DNA of 64,000 bases from RYN-230 sp963760405 (GTDB lineage Bacteria > Actinomycetota > Actinomycetes > Streptosporangiales > Streptosporangiaceae), in assembly GCA_963760405.1 (NCBI GenBank), contig CAVXCV010000004.1, positions 1,175,580-1,239,579 of the forward strand, read 5' to 3'. Under the pieces are notes generated by a model, which was not told the DNA's origin, did no database searches, and was given only the letters and a program-made list of their open reading frames with translations. Positions 27,771 to 36,535 of the stretch are shown one piece after another. Positions within the stretch are counted from its first letter, which is position 1, and each line of letters starts with the position of its first letter. Made by a program: the position numbers and the translations under genes.

Positions 27771-28485
27771 GTGACGCAGCAGATCCCAAACACCCAGCTC
27801 TGTGCCTGGCGAGACGCCAGCCGCCGCACGCGGGTGGAAATGGCCGGGGCGGAACTCTCCGACACCCTCGAGCTCACCCGCCTGGCCGAAGTCTCCGATA
27901 TCGGTGCGGGAACCATCGAGGCGCTGAACGAGACCGCCGAGCTACTGTGCCGGGCATATCCCAGCACGCCCGCGGCGACTCTGCGCGATCGGACCAAGAG
28001 ACGCCTTCAGCATGTCATCCGGTTGCTGGGTGGCCGTTCGACTCTTTACCAGCATCGTGAGCTGCTGGTGATCGCAGGATGGCTGGCTGTATTGCTCGGC
28101 TGTCTCCACTATGACCTGGGCCAGCCCGAGGAAGCCGAAACGGCGCGGCAGGCTGCCTACCAGTGGGCCAAGCAGGCCGGGCACGCGGAACTGATGGGCT
28201 GGGCGTATGAGATGAGTGCCTGGTTTGCTCTCGTCGACGGCCGCTACGCAGCAGCTGATCGAGTTCGCCCAGGCCGGCCAGGCCGTCGCCGGGACAGGCA
28301 GCGCCGGGGGCCAGAGCGCGTTCGTCTACGAGCGCCAGAGCCTGGCTGCCCTGGCCAGCAGTTCGACTGAGCTGGATAACCTCCTCCTGCAACGCTACCG
28401 AGGCGAACACCTCGCTCGCGACTTCCATGAACGCCACCTGCACATCAGGCGAGCCCTGGAGACGCGCGAATCGCGTCGCGCTTGA
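27771..28485 (+). pseudogene. Remnant of an XRE/TPR-type actinobacterial regulator
   Basis: Starts at GTG 27771. The helical stretch HRELLVIAGWLAVLLGCLHYDLGQPEEAETARQAAYQWAKQAGH at about 28055-28190 matches the C-terminal ligand/TPR-like region of large XRE regulators, but no helix-turn-helix precedes it. The frame shifts near 28246, and matching sequence (QQLIEFAQAGQAVAGTGS, ERQSLAALAS) continues in another frame to 28485. Missing DNA-binding domain plus frameshift mark it as a decayed gene. It stands divergent from the dehydrogenase remnant. Confidence 0.55.
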
Positions 28486-28661
28486 AGCACCAGCCGCGGC
28501 CTGTGTCGCAACGGCCAGGTACTGCCGGACTTGGCTGTACTTGGATCATGGCGGCGCCGCTGGCCCGGCGTCAGTGCCGGGCTCAGCCTGAGGAAGCCCG
28601 CCCAACACGCCGGGCCGCAAACGCGCAAGCGCGTGCTTGGCTCCGCACTCTGTCTGCCCGG

Positions 28662-28874
28662 TCAGCCGGTCGCCTCGATCGGGCGCGGGCCGGGCCGCAG
28701 CATGAGCACGACGGCCAGCACGGTGACCAGCACGATGACGGTGGTACACAACACCAGGCGCCCGCGTCCCGCCCGAGCCTCATCGAGCAGGCCGGCCACC
28801 CGGGCCAGCTCACGACCGCGGCCAAGAAACCAAGCTGCCGCCGTCCCCTCCTCCGGACCAGCCGCGATGACAGA
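28662..28874 (-). pseudogene. LAL-regulator ATPase N-terminus joined to a membrane helix
   Basis: The frame between TAG 28875-28877 and TGA 28662-28664 begins WFLGRGRELARVAGLLDEAR then AGRGRLVLCT, the segment just before the Walker A loop of LuxR-type LAL regulators and related AAA proteins. Where GEPGIGKT is expected, it changes into a hydrophobic helix (VIVLVTVLAVVLML) and ends in a short tail. Two unrelated pieces appear fused in frame. GTG 28799 could make a 45-residue membrane peptide. Probably debris. Confidence 0.45.
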
Positions 28875-28971
28875 CTAACTTCCTAGCCCGACTCGATCCC
28901 GGCACCAAAGCACAGGGAAGACCCGGACCGCTGGCATTGACTGGGTACCGCTGGCCCGGGAGCGTCGGCCG

Positions 28972-29406
28972 GTCGGCGGCGGCAGCGGGGCGGCGGGGGC
29001 CTGCGTGGTCGCCAAGGCGGTGCGCCCGTCGATCGAGGTGATCGGCGTGCAGTCCGAGGCGGCCCCGGCCGCCTACCGCTCCTGGCAGGCGGGCACGCTC
29101 GTCGAGGACATCACCAGCACCTTCGCGGAAGGGCTGGCCACCAGGACCGCGTTCGAACTGCCGCAGCGGATTCTGCGGGATCTGCTGGATGACTTCGTCT
29201 TGGTCTCTGAGGATGCGCTGAAGGCCGCCACGCGGGTGATGATCGAGAAGACGCGCAACCTCGTCGAGCCGGCGGGCGCGGCCGCCCTGGCGGCTGTAAT
29301 GGGCGCTCCCCAGCGGTTCGCGGGCCGGAAGGTGGCGATCGTCTGCAGCGGCGGCAACATCAGCCCCGCACAACTGGCAGCACTGTGGCCGCGCGAACCG
29401 ATTTGA
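28972..29406 (+). pseudogene. C-terminal fragment of a PLP-dependent threonine/serine dehydratase
   Basis: About 145 residues: VGGGSGAAGACVVAKAV (the Gly-rich PLP-phosphate loop), EVIGVQSEAAPAAYRSW and IVCSGGNIS near the end. These match the second half of IlvA/TdcB-type dehydratases. The N-terminal half with the PLP-binding Lys is absent and the upstream sequence is unrelated. It cannot be catalytically active. Confidence 0.75.
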
Positions 29407-29551
29407 CGCAAACCACAGGACCCGCACCATCATCGCGGGTCATTCCACGCAGCCAGCACGGCGCCCCGTGGCCTGGAGTGCTGGCAGAAAGATGGTTAGC
29501 CTGCGAGTGCGGGCGTTCCGGCGCCAGCGTCCAGACCAACGGAGGCAGCGC

Positions 29552-30376
29552 ATGGGCACGATCACGACGACCGATGGCACGGAAATCTTCTACAAGGACT
29601 GGGGCTCGGGCCAGCCGGTTGTCTTCAGTCACGGCTGGCCGCTTTCGGCCGACGACTGGGACACCCAGATGCTGTTCTTCCTGCAGCACGGCTACCGCGT
29701 CATCGCCCATGACCGGCGCGGGCACGGGCGCTCCACGCAGACCAGCGACGGTCATGACATGGACCACTACGCCGACGACCTGGCTACGCTGACGGCCCAT
29801 CTCGATCTCCAGGACGCCGTCCATGTCGGGCACTCCACCGGTGGCGGCGAAGTCGTGCATTACATCGCCCGGCACGGTGAGAGCCGCGTGGCGAAAGCGG
29901 TACTGATCAGTGCGGTGCCGCCGCTCATGGTGCAGACCGACGCCAACCCCGGCGGCCTGCCGAAGAGCGTCTTCGACGACCTCCAGGCCCAGCTGGCCGC
30001 CAACCGGTCCGAGTTCTACCGGGCCCTGCCGTCAGGCCCCTTCTACGGCTTCAACCGGCCCGGCGTGAAATCCTCCGAAGCGATCATCGAAAACTGGTGG
30101 CGCCAGGGAATGATGGGCGGAGCGAAGGCACATTACGACGGCATCGTTGCCTTCTCCCAGACCGACTTCACCGAGGACCTTAAGAAGATCACGGTGCCGG
30201 TCCTGGTGATGCACGGCGACGACGACCAGATCGTCCCCTACGCCGACTCCGGGCCGCTATCCGCGCGGCTCCTGCAGAACGGGACGCTGAAGACGTACAA
30301 AGGATTCCCGCACGGCATGCCGACCACCGAGGCCGAGACGATCAACGCTGACCTGCTGGCCTTCCTGCAGTCCTGA
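29552..30376 (+). CDS. Alpha/beta hydrolase, non-haem haloperoxidase type
   Basis: 274 residues from ATG 29552, with GGAGG 6 bases before it. Canonical features are FSHGWPLSADDW (oxyanion HGW), HDRRGHGRS, the nucleophile elbow GHSTGGGEV at about residues 94-102, VMHGDDDQIVPY with the acidic residue and GFPHGMP with the catalytic His. It belongs to the CPO-type perhydrolase/esterase family that hydrolyses esters and can form peracids. It is intact, unlike its neighbours, and converges on the cyclase fragment. Confidence 0.9.
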   Translation: MGTITTTDGTEIFYKDWGSGQPVVFSHGWPLSADDWDTQMLFFLQHGYRVIAHDRRGHGRSTQTSDGHDMDHYADDLATLTAHLDLQDAVHVGHSTGGGEVVHYIARHGESRVAKAVLISAVPPLMVQTDANPGGLPKSVFDDLQAQLAANRSEFYRALPSGPFYGFNRPGVKSSEAIIENWWRQGMMGGAKAHYDGIVAFSQTDFTEDLKKITVPVLVMHGDDDQIVPYADSGPLSARLLQNGTLKTYKGFPHGMPTTEAETINADLLAFLQS

Positions 30377-31415
30377 CCGTCGGCGGCTGGGAGCCGGGGT
30401 TGACGGCGCTGGCTAGTGCCCAGGTTGGAAAGATGTCTTTGTAGAGGCGGTAATCCAGGACCGCGGTCTGGAAGAAGACGCCGCTTGCGGCCTGCTGCGG
30501 CCAGCCGCCGGCGTCTTGCCGTTGGAGGAGGGTCAGGCACCGGGCCGCGCGCCGCGCGTCCCGGTCGCTGGCGCCCACGGCGCGCACCAGTGCCAGCAGT
30601 GCCCACGCGGTCATCGCTGCCTGGCTCTGCGGGTGCTCGACGTAGCTGCCGGTGAGGCAGCTGGTGTAGTGCTCTCCCCAGCCGCCGTCTGGTTTCTGCG
30701 TGCGGCGGAGCCAGCTCACCGCACGGGCGATCGCCGGGTCGGAGGCCGGGACGCCGGCGTTGGGCAGCGCTTCGGTGACAAAGCAGGCGGCGTAGGTGAA
30801 GTTGATGCCCCAGGTTCCCGGGTAGCTGCCGTCGGGGCGCTGGCAGGAGCGCAGGTGGCGGACGCCCCGGCCGATGGCCCTGCGGATTCGGGGAGCCTGG
30901 TAGGACGGGTAGTCATCCCGGAACCGGGCCAGCGCCGACACACATGATGCGGTGGGCTCGGGATGGGAGAAGTCAGTCACGCAGCCCGCGTGCATCTCAG
31001 TGGAGTTGAGCCTTTCCAGCAGCGCAGGACCGCGTGCGCGCTCGTAGGTGCCGAAGCCGCCGTCCGGGTTCTGCCGCGAGAGGATGAACTCGACCGCCTG
31101 ATACAGGCGCAGGTCAGGCAGGCGATCGCGCAGAGAGGGCAGCAGATCGGCCCGGCGGTGGGCGGTGAGTACCGCAGATAGCGCCTCGGCCGTGCAATCG
31201 GAGACGGGCCATCTGTGCGTCCCGTCGGAGAATGACCATCCGCCCAGCACACTGTCACGGCCCCGGCGCTGCCGGGGCGGCAGTTCGCAGGTCTCTTGTG
31301 CTGCTGCCAGCCACTGGTATCCGCGGCTGAGCGCCGCCGCGACCCCCGGGAAGCTGGGCCAGCCAAGGGCCCCAGCACAATAGCAAGGATCCTCACCGTA
31401 TGACGGCCCCGCCAG
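30342..31415 (-). pseudogene. C-terminal half of an oxidosqualene-cyclase-like enzyme
   Basis: The frame runs from an in-frame TAA at 31416-31418 to 30342, about 357 residues. GGWSFSDGTHRWPVSDCTAE carries the VSDCTAE acid motif of oxidosqualene (lanosterol-type) cyclases, where squalene-hopene cyclases have DxDDTA. QW-type repeats follow (NPDGGFGTYE, RPDGSYPGTWG, KPDGGWGEHY, DAGGWPQ), together with INFTYAACFVTEA and DIFPTWALA, all in the order of lanosterol synthase. Full enzymes have about 650-730 residues, and the N-terminal barrel and membrane region are missing. GTG 31250 could start a shorter product. It overlaps the hydrolase 3' end by 35 bases. Confidence 0.75.
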
Positions 31416-31532
31416 TTACACCGCGTCACGGCCCAACCGATGACATGAGGAAAGCGCGCGCGGCTCGAAAGCTCCACTGGCCACCACGCAGCCTGTGCAG
31501 GCAAGCAGTGGGCGATCGTGTTGGCGGCCCCG

Positions 31533-32387
31533 TCAGCGGCCGAGGATGGCCAGGTCGGCTTCAGCGATGCGGCGGGGGTCGTCGGTAAGGTCGATCGCGA
31601 CGATCTTCGCGCCGGTGATCGTGAACTCTGCGAGGGTGATCGGCCTCCCGTCCGCGGCCGTGACGACGCCGGCGGCTCCGTTGATCAGTGCCGGCAGGGT
31701 GACCTGGGCGATTCGTGTGAAGGGGAACGCGCGTCCGGCCACCGCCGCCGCACCGCGGACCGCCTCGGTGCCGTTGGAGCGCACCACGACGTCTGGGTCG
31801 AGCGCCTCCAGCAGCGCGTCGAAGTCGCCGTTGCGGGCGGCGGTGAGGAAGGCGCCGACGATTGCCCGCTGCCGGGTCAGATCGGTGCCGGAGACCGGAG
31901 CCACGCCCTGGACCCGCCGACGGCCGCGACTGGCCAACTGGCGGGCCGCGGCGGGCGAGCGCCCGACGACGGCCGCGATGTCGTCGAACGGGACGGCGAA
32001 CATGTCGTGCAGGACGAACGCGAGCCTCTCGGCGGGGGCCAGCGTGTGCAGGATTACCAGGAGCGCGGGTCCGATTGAGTCGGCAAGCAGCGCTTCGTTT
32101 TCGGGGTCGATGCCGTCCGTGCCGGTCACGACTGATTCGGGCAGGTGTATCCCCACTGGTTCTTCCCGGCGTGACTGCAGCATGTTCAGGCACACCCGGG
32201 CGACGACTGTCGTGAGCCATCCGCCGAGATTCTCGATGTTGTCGGGGCCGGTGCGGCTCAACCGCAGCCAGGTTTCCTGGACAGCGTCGTCGGCGTCGCT
32301 GGCCGAGCCGAGCGTCTGGTAGGCGACGGCCCGTAGCCGGGCCCGGTGGGTCTCGAACCGTTCCGCAAGCAGGTCATGTTCGTCCAT
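31533..32387 (-). CDS. ECF41-type sigma factor with SnoaL-like tail (first copy)
   Basis: 284 residues. Sigma region 2 (LRAVAYQTLGSASDADDAVQETWLRL) and region 4 (LAPAERLAFVLHDMFAVPFDDIAAVVGRSPAAARQLASRGRRRV) are followed by a SnoaL/NTF2-like domain from about residue 175 (IVGAFLTAARNGDFDALLEALDPDVVV). This is the ECF41/SigJ layout, in which the tail regulates the sigma factor instead of an anti-sigma protein. Its neighbours (NAD(P)-binding oxidoreductase, broken carboxymuconolactone decarboxylase) are the usual ECF41 partners. Confidence 0.9.
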   Translation of the reverse strand: MDEHDLLAERFETHRARLRAVAYQTLGSASDADDAVQETWLRLSRTGPDNIENLGGWLTTVVARVCLNMLQSRREEPVGIHLPESVVTGTDGIDPENEALLADSIGPALLVILHTLAPAERLAFVLHDMFAVPFDDIAAVVGRSPAAARQLASRGRRRVQGVAPVSGTDLTRQRAIVGAFLTAARNGDFDALLEALDPDVVVRSNGTEAVRGAAAVAGRAFPFTRIAQVTLPALINGAAGVVTAADGRPITLAEFTITGAKIVAIDLTDDPRRIAEADLAILGR

Positions 32388-32423
32388 CGGTCACATTCTC
32401 TTGTCGTTGCCGGACATAGAGGT

Positions 32424-32450
32424 GACCGCCGCGACCCCGCCGATGTGACA
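32424..32450 (-). promoter_or_regulatory. ECF41-type promoter for the first sigma gene
   Basis: On the minus strand, TGTCACA-N16-GGTC lies 37 bases before the sigma start. The ECF41 consensus as I know it is TGTCACA-N16-CGTC, so the -35 box is perfect and the -10 box differs at one base. Autoregulation is inferred. Confidence 0.55.
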
Positions 32451-32569
32451 GGAGGCCGGCTTGGCGTCCGGTGTCCTGGTTCAGCCACGGCCTGCACGGA
32501 GGAACAAGCGTGCATCCAGCGGACGTAACTCACCCCTCTCTTGAGGGCTAATTGGCGTAAGGAGGGCCG

Positions 32570-33349
32570 ATGGCCTCACCCGTCCTTGTTACTGGCGGCA
32601 CCGGCCGCCTCGGGAAGCTCGTCGTCGCGCGGCTACAGGACAGCGGTTGCGACGTCCGCCTGCTCGCCCGGCACGACCGGCCCACCCCGCAGGGCGTCAA
32701 ATTCTTCACCGCGGACCTGCGGACCGGCCAGGGCATCGAGCCGGCCGTGACCGCAGCGGCGGCCATCATCCACTGCGCGACCAGCACGAGGGGCGACGCC
32801 GAGGCAACCCGCAACCTGGTGGCAGCCGCGTCCCGGACAGGTTCTGCCCACCTGGTGTACGTGTCGATCGTCGGTATCGACCACATCGCCGCCTGGGGAT
32901 ATCCGAAGACGAAGCTCCAGGCCGAGCAGATCGTGGCCAACTCCGGCCTGCCCTGGACGATCCTGCGAGTCACGCAGTTCTACGACTACTGCCTGACCAA
33001 TGCGCAGAAGCTGAGCCGGTTCCCCGTGGCGCCAGTGCCAGCGGGCTTCACCGTCCAGCCGGTTGATCCCCGCGACGTGGCGGGCCGGCTCGTCGAGCTG
33101 GCACTGGGCGAGCCCGTCGGCCGCGCGCCGGACATGGCCGGACCACAGGTGAGCAACTGGACGGACCTGCTCCGGGGGTACCTGAAGGCCAGTCATCGCC
33201 GCCGATGGGTGCTGCCGGTTCGGATACCGGGCACCCGGGCAGTCCGCAACGGCGCTCTGCTGCCACCGCCGGGACACACCGCCGGCTCCCGGACCTGGGA
33301 CCAGTTCCTCACCACCGAACTGCGGCAGCAAGCCACCACAACCGCCTAG
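32570..33349 (+). CDS. NmrA-like NAD(P)-binding oxidoreductase
   Basis: 259 residues. The N-terminal VLVTGGTGRLGKLVVARL gives the GxxGxxG Rossmann loop; HLVYVSIVG, GYPKTKLQAEQIV (a Y..K pair) and WTILRVTQFYD follow the atypical SDR/NmrA pattern. GTAAGGAGGGC lies before ATG 32570. Genes of this COE type (carboxymuconolactone decarboxylase, oxidoreductase or epimerase) are the usual partners of ECF41 factors. The substrate is unknown. Confidence 0.85.
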   Translation: MASPVLVTGGTGRLGKLVVARLQDSGCDVRLLARHDRPTPQGVKFFTADLRTGQGIEPAVTAAAAIIHCATSTRGDAEATRNLVAAASRTGSAHLVYVSIVGIDHIAAWGYPKTKLQAEQIVANSGLPWTILRVTQFYDYCLTNAQKLSRFPVAPVPAGFTVQPVDPRDVAGRLVELALGEPVGRAPDMAGPQVSNWTDLLRGYLKASHRRRWVLPVRIPGTRAVRNGALLPPPGHTAGSRTWDQFLTTELRQQATTTA

Positions 33350-33434
33350 CCCGACCCGCAGGCCAGCCACCACCGTCGACCGCACCATCCGCCATCCCTC
33401 CCGACATCACAGAGACAGCAAAAGGAGCGCCGCA

Positions 33435-33645
33435 ATGCAAGCCCGAATGAAGAACCCGGGAGTGGTCATTCCGGACGCCATGACGGCGATCAGGGCGCTG
33501 AACGAGGCCATCAAACAGGGCGGCGTACCACCGAGGACACTCGACCTGGTACACCTGCGTGGCCAGCCAGATCAATGGTTGCAGCGTCTGCGTCGGCGCC
33601 GCGGCCAAAGCCAAGAAAGACGGTGAGACCGACGGACGACTGTCG
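33435..33645 (+). pseudogene. Broken AhpD/carboxymuconolactone-decarboxylase-like gene
   Basis: Starts at ATG 33435 after AAAGGAG. MKNPGVVIPDAMTAIRALNE and the following residues match the start of CMD/AhpD proteins. The frame is lost near 33562; in the next frame INGCSVCVGAAAKAKKDGET gives the CxxC redox pair. The sequence then stops resembling the family at about 33630, before the normal second half (about 80 residues). It therefore has both a frameshift and a 3' truncation. This is the classical ECF41 target type, here dead. Confidence 0.75.
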
Positions 33646-33680
33646 CGAGGAGCCCGCGGCCAGGCCGGGGGGTTGCGGTG

Positions 33681-34520
33681 TCAGCGGAGTTGGGCAAGGG
33701 CATCGGCGAGCGGGGCGAGCACGGCGGGGTCGTGCGGCGGTGGGAGGATGACGATCGCTAGGTCCAGGCCCAGGTCGCCTAGCGCGGCGGCGGTGTCGAT
33801 GGCTGGCCCAATCTCGCCGTTAGGGCCGAGCCGGACATGGCTGGACAGCACGATTTCCGTCGGGTCGCGCCCAATGTCGTGGCAGTGGGCATGAAGAACA
33901 TCACGCTTGCGGGCGAACTCCTCAGGCGGCCCACCGACGAAGTTCCAGTGCTGGGCAAACCGGGCGGCAGTTCGCAGCGTACGCCGCTCCCCGCTGCCGC
34001 CGATGACAATCGGCGGGTGCGGTTGTTGCACCGGTTTTGGCTCACACCGCGCGCTGGTGAGCTGGTAGTACTTGCCGGTGAAATCCGTCGTCTGCCGCGT
34101 CAGCAGGCTGTCGATGACCTCGCACGCTTCCTCGAACCGGTCGCTGCGCTCAGCCGGACCGCCCAGCTCGATGCCGTAGGCGCTGGACTCTTCCTCATTC
34201 CACCCAGCGCCGATGCCCAGCTCGAGGCGGCCGCCAGACACTATGTCGAGGGTGGCGGCCATGTTCGCCAGGACCGCGGGATGCCGGTAATGAATGCCAG
34301 TGACCAGCGTGCCCAGCCGCAGCCGGCTAGTCGCCTGCGCCAGCGCGGTAAGGGTCACCCAGCCCTCCAGGCAGGGGCCCGCCGAGTCGGAGAAGATCGG
34401 ATAGAAGTGGTCGAAGGTCCAGCCCGACTCGAACAGCTCAATGTCGTCGGCTTCCTGCCACACCGCGAGCATGTCGCGCCAGGTGGTGTTCTGTGGGGCG
34501 GTTTTGAAGGCGAATCGCAT
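33681..34520 (-). CDS. LLM-class F420-dependent oxidoreductase
   Basis: 279 residues from ATG 34520 (MRFAFKTAPQNTTW). LGTLVTGIHYRHPAVLANMAATLDIVSGGR and ELGIGAGWNEEESSAYG are the hallmark substrate/cofactor stretches of F420-dependent LLM enzymes, and PPIVIGGSGERRTL is the conserved central strand. The frame is open another 80 bases upstream but lacks family sequence there. It converges on the CMD remnant. Reaction unknown. Confidence 0.85.
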   Translation of the reverse strand: MRFAFKTAPQNTTWRDMLAVWQEADDIELFESGWTFDHFYPIFSDSAGPCLEGWVTLTALAQATSRLRLGTLVTGIHYRHPAVLANMAATLDIVSGGRLELGIGAGWNEEESSAYGIELGGPAERSDRFEEACEVIDSLLTRQTTDFTGKYYQLTSARCEPKPVQQPHPPIVIGGSGERRTLRTAARFAQHWNFVGGPPEEFARKRDVLHAHCHDIGRDPTEIVLSSHVRLGPNGEIGPAIDTAAALGDLGLDLAIVILPPPHDPAVLAPLADALAQLR

Positions 34521-34792
34521 ACTGCCATCCTTGCAAAGCCGTCCCGGGCAGCGGTGTCCCCATCCCCTGCGGCCCCGGCCACGCCCGCTGGCGCAGATCA
34601 TCCCTTCCCGCTCGCTATCCGCGGAACACGCCAGTGAACAAGCTGCCTCGCCTAACAGCGGTTCTTGATCAACATTTCGCGGTGGGTTGCTGCACTGCTC
34701 ACGCTCCTGGTCGGGCTGATCTCTGTCCCTTTGCCGAGAAAGACCGGCCCCGGGCCTCCGGAAACCCTCGGCGGTTCATCCTGCTGGCGGCC

Positions 34793-35338
34793 TCACTGGA
34801 GCGGGCTGGTGAGGCCGCCTTTGGGCGCGGTCGGCGAGTCGTGGACCCAGACGAACTCGTTGATCCCGATCACCCGCAGCGCTAGGCGCTCGTACCGGGG
34901 GAAGGCAGGCAGCGCCGTGGCGCGGTCAACGATCACTGGGCTGGCCACTACGTGGTCAGTGCCGCGCCAGGTGATGACGCACCAGCCCGCCGCCGCGATG
35001 TTGCGGTACCAGCCCGCCGATTCGCCGAAGGTGAGCGGCATCACGAAACCGCCGGTGGTGGCGGGGCGGATGCCCAGCGGTGTGGCGTAGGGGCGGCCGG
35101 TCTTGCGGCCGCGGTGGTGGACGATCCCGACGACGGGCATGTGCCGACGGCCGGCGATCCGCAGCACCAGCGGGTTAACCAGGCGGGCGACGGATCTGAT
35201 CAGCCGCCTGGTGCTTGGCCCGAGGACAAGGGCGTTCCCGGCCGGGCGGGGCGGTGCCACTGAACCTGCTGCGGCAGCAGGCCTGCTGTCTGGGGCTGGC
35301 TGGAAGACCGGTGCTTTCCGGCCTGGTGGTGCGGACAT
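34793..35338 (-). CDS. Deazaflavin (F420)-dependent nitroreductase/quinone reductase, DDN type
   Basis: 181 residues. After a Pro/Ala-rich leader of about 40 residues it shows the split-barrel DUF385/DDN pattern: GIVHHRGRKTGRPYATPLG (F420 phosphate site), FVMPLTFGESAGWYRNIAAAG and a C-terminal acidic/aromatic stretch. The best-known members reduce menaquinone or activate nitroimidazoles using F420H2. A near-perfect ECF41 promoter precedes it, so it is likely under one of the two nearby sigma factors. Confidence 0.85.
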   Translation of the reverse strand: MSAPPGRKAPVFQPAPDSRPAAAAGSVAPPRPAGNALVLGPSTRRLIRSVARLVNPLVLRIAGRRHMPVVGIVHHRGRKTGRPYATPLGIRPATTGGFVMPLTFGESAGWYRNIAAAGWCVITWRGTDHVVASPVIVDRATALPAFPRYERLALRVIGINEFVWVHDSPTAPKGGLTSPLQ

Positions 35339-35384
35339 CGTAGACCTCCGTTACGGCCGGATCCTCCGGCCTGTTCATCACCAG

Positions 35385-35411
35385 GACGAGCGCCGCGCGG
35401 GGAATGTGACA
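35385..35411 (-). promoter_or_regulatory. ECF41-type promoter for the DDN-type reductase
   Basis: Minus strand TGTCACA-N16-CGTC, an exact match to the ECF41 consensus as I know it. The -10 element lies 47 bases upstream of the reductase start. Confidence 0.7.
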
Positions 35412-35496
35412 GGGAAACCCGCGGTTCCGGGGGATGCCAGCGCCCGGGCGCGCCCGCCAGCCCGGACTGCCCGGGACCGGTCCAAACGCAAGGGGA

Positions 35497-36372
35497 TCAG
35501 GGCTGGATCGTCAGGTGCCGCAACTTGTCCTGGTCGGCGATCAGGTTCAGCGCGGCTACGCGGCCGCCCACGATGGTGAACCCGATGACCGCGATCGGCT
35601 CGTCGCGGGTGCCGAACAGGGCACCGGCCTGGCCGTTCACCAGCACAGGCTGGGCGAGGTGCGCAAACCGCGGCGCGGTGGCCAGGACCTGGCGTGCGAC
35701 TGGGCCGGCCCCAGCAAGCGGCGGGTGCGCGAGCGGGCTGCCCGGCCCGAGATCCATCCGGAAGACCACGTCCGGGTCGAGTACCTGCAGCAGCGCCTCA
35801 AAATCGCCGCCCCGGGCAGCGGCCAGGAAGGCGTCCACCACCCGGCGTTGCCGGGCGGTGTCACGATCTGGCTGCGGGGCAGCCTGCACCCGGCGCCGGG
35901 CCCGGCTGGCGAGCTGACGGGCCGATTCCGGGGTCCGGTCCATGATCTGGGCAATGTCGTCGAAGGGCACCGCGAACACTTCGTGCAAGACGAACGAGAG
36001 CCGTTCGGCGGGGCTGAGAGTTTCCAGCACCACGAGCAGGGCGAGACCGACCGAGTCGGCCAGCACCGCCTGGTGTTCGGGGCCGTCCTCGGCGGAATCC
36101 TCCACCAGCGGCTCGGGCAGCCAGCTGCCAGGGTAGTTCTCGCGCCGGGCCTTGCGGGCCCGCAGCATGTCCAGGCTGATCCGCCCGACTACAGTGGTCA
36201 GCCAGCCCCGCAGGTCGCCGATGCCGCCCGGGTCGCTGCGGTCAAGCCGCAGCCATGCTTCCTGCACCGCGTCCTGGGCTTCGCTGATCGTGCCGAGCAT
36301 GCTGTAGGCAATCGCCTGCAGGTGCGGGCGGCTCTGCTCGAACTGCCCGGCCAGCCAGTCCTGCTCGGCCAT
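35497..36372 (-). CDS. ECF41-type sigma factor with SnoaL-like tail (second copy)
   Basis: 291 residues. Region 2 is LQAIAYSMLGTISEAQDAVQEAWLRL; region 4 is LSPAERLSFVLHEVFAVPFDDIAQIMDRTPESARQLASRARRRV; the SnoaL domain begins near 180. The C-terminus contains NLIADQDKLRHL, close to the NPDKL motif that ECF41 proteins use for self-regulation; the first copy lacks a clear version. The two sigma factors are clearly paralogous but not near-identical, so this is not a recent duplication. Its own promoter matches the ECF41 consensus. Confidence 0.9.
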   Translation of the reverse strand: MAEQDWLAGQFEQSRPHLQAIAYSMLGTISEAQDAVQEAWLRLDRSDPGGIGDLRGWLTTVVGRISLDMLRARKARRENYPGSWLPEPLVEDSAEDGPEHQAVLADSVGLALLVVLETLSPAERLSFVLHEVFAVPFDDIAQIMDRTPESARQLASRARRRVQAAPQPDRDTARQRRVVDAFLAAARGGDFEALLQVLDPDVVFRMDLGPGSPLAHPPLAGAGPVARQVLATAPRFAHLAQPVLVNGQAGALFGTRDEPIAVIGFTIVGGRVAALNLIADQDKLRHLTIQP

Positions 36373-36411
36373 CTGTCGTCACCCCTGCACGTTGCGAGTA
36401 CCTGTCATCAA

Positions 36412-36438
36412 GACGTACCCGGACCGCGAAACGTGACA
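36412..36438 (-). promoter_or_regulatory. ECF41-type promoter for the second sigma gene
   Basis: Minus strand TGTCACG-N16-CGTC, one base from consensus, 40 bases before the sigma start. Confidence 0.65.
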
Positions 36439-36450
36439 TGCGGCTGACCT

Positions 36451-36477
36451 GGTCACATTCCCCCGGCGGCAGCCGTC
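36451..36477 (+). promoter_or_regulatory. ECF41-type promoter for the ABC exporter
   Basis: Plus strand GGTCACA-N16-CGTC, one base from consensus, 59 bases before the ATPase start. It lies 12 bp from the divergent sigma promoter, so the sigma factor and exporter form a back-to-back control unit. Confidence 0.65.
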
Positions 36478-36535
36478 CTAGTCGCCAGATGCACCACCTC
36501 CGCTCACAGGTGGTCCGATTCCGAGGAGCACAGCC

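Noticed and set aside
34602..34792. Short plus-strand hydrophobic frame (SRWVAALLTLLVGLISVPL)
   Set aside because: One helix-like stretch, but no clear ribosome site and it ends inside the antisense of the deazaflavin reductase.
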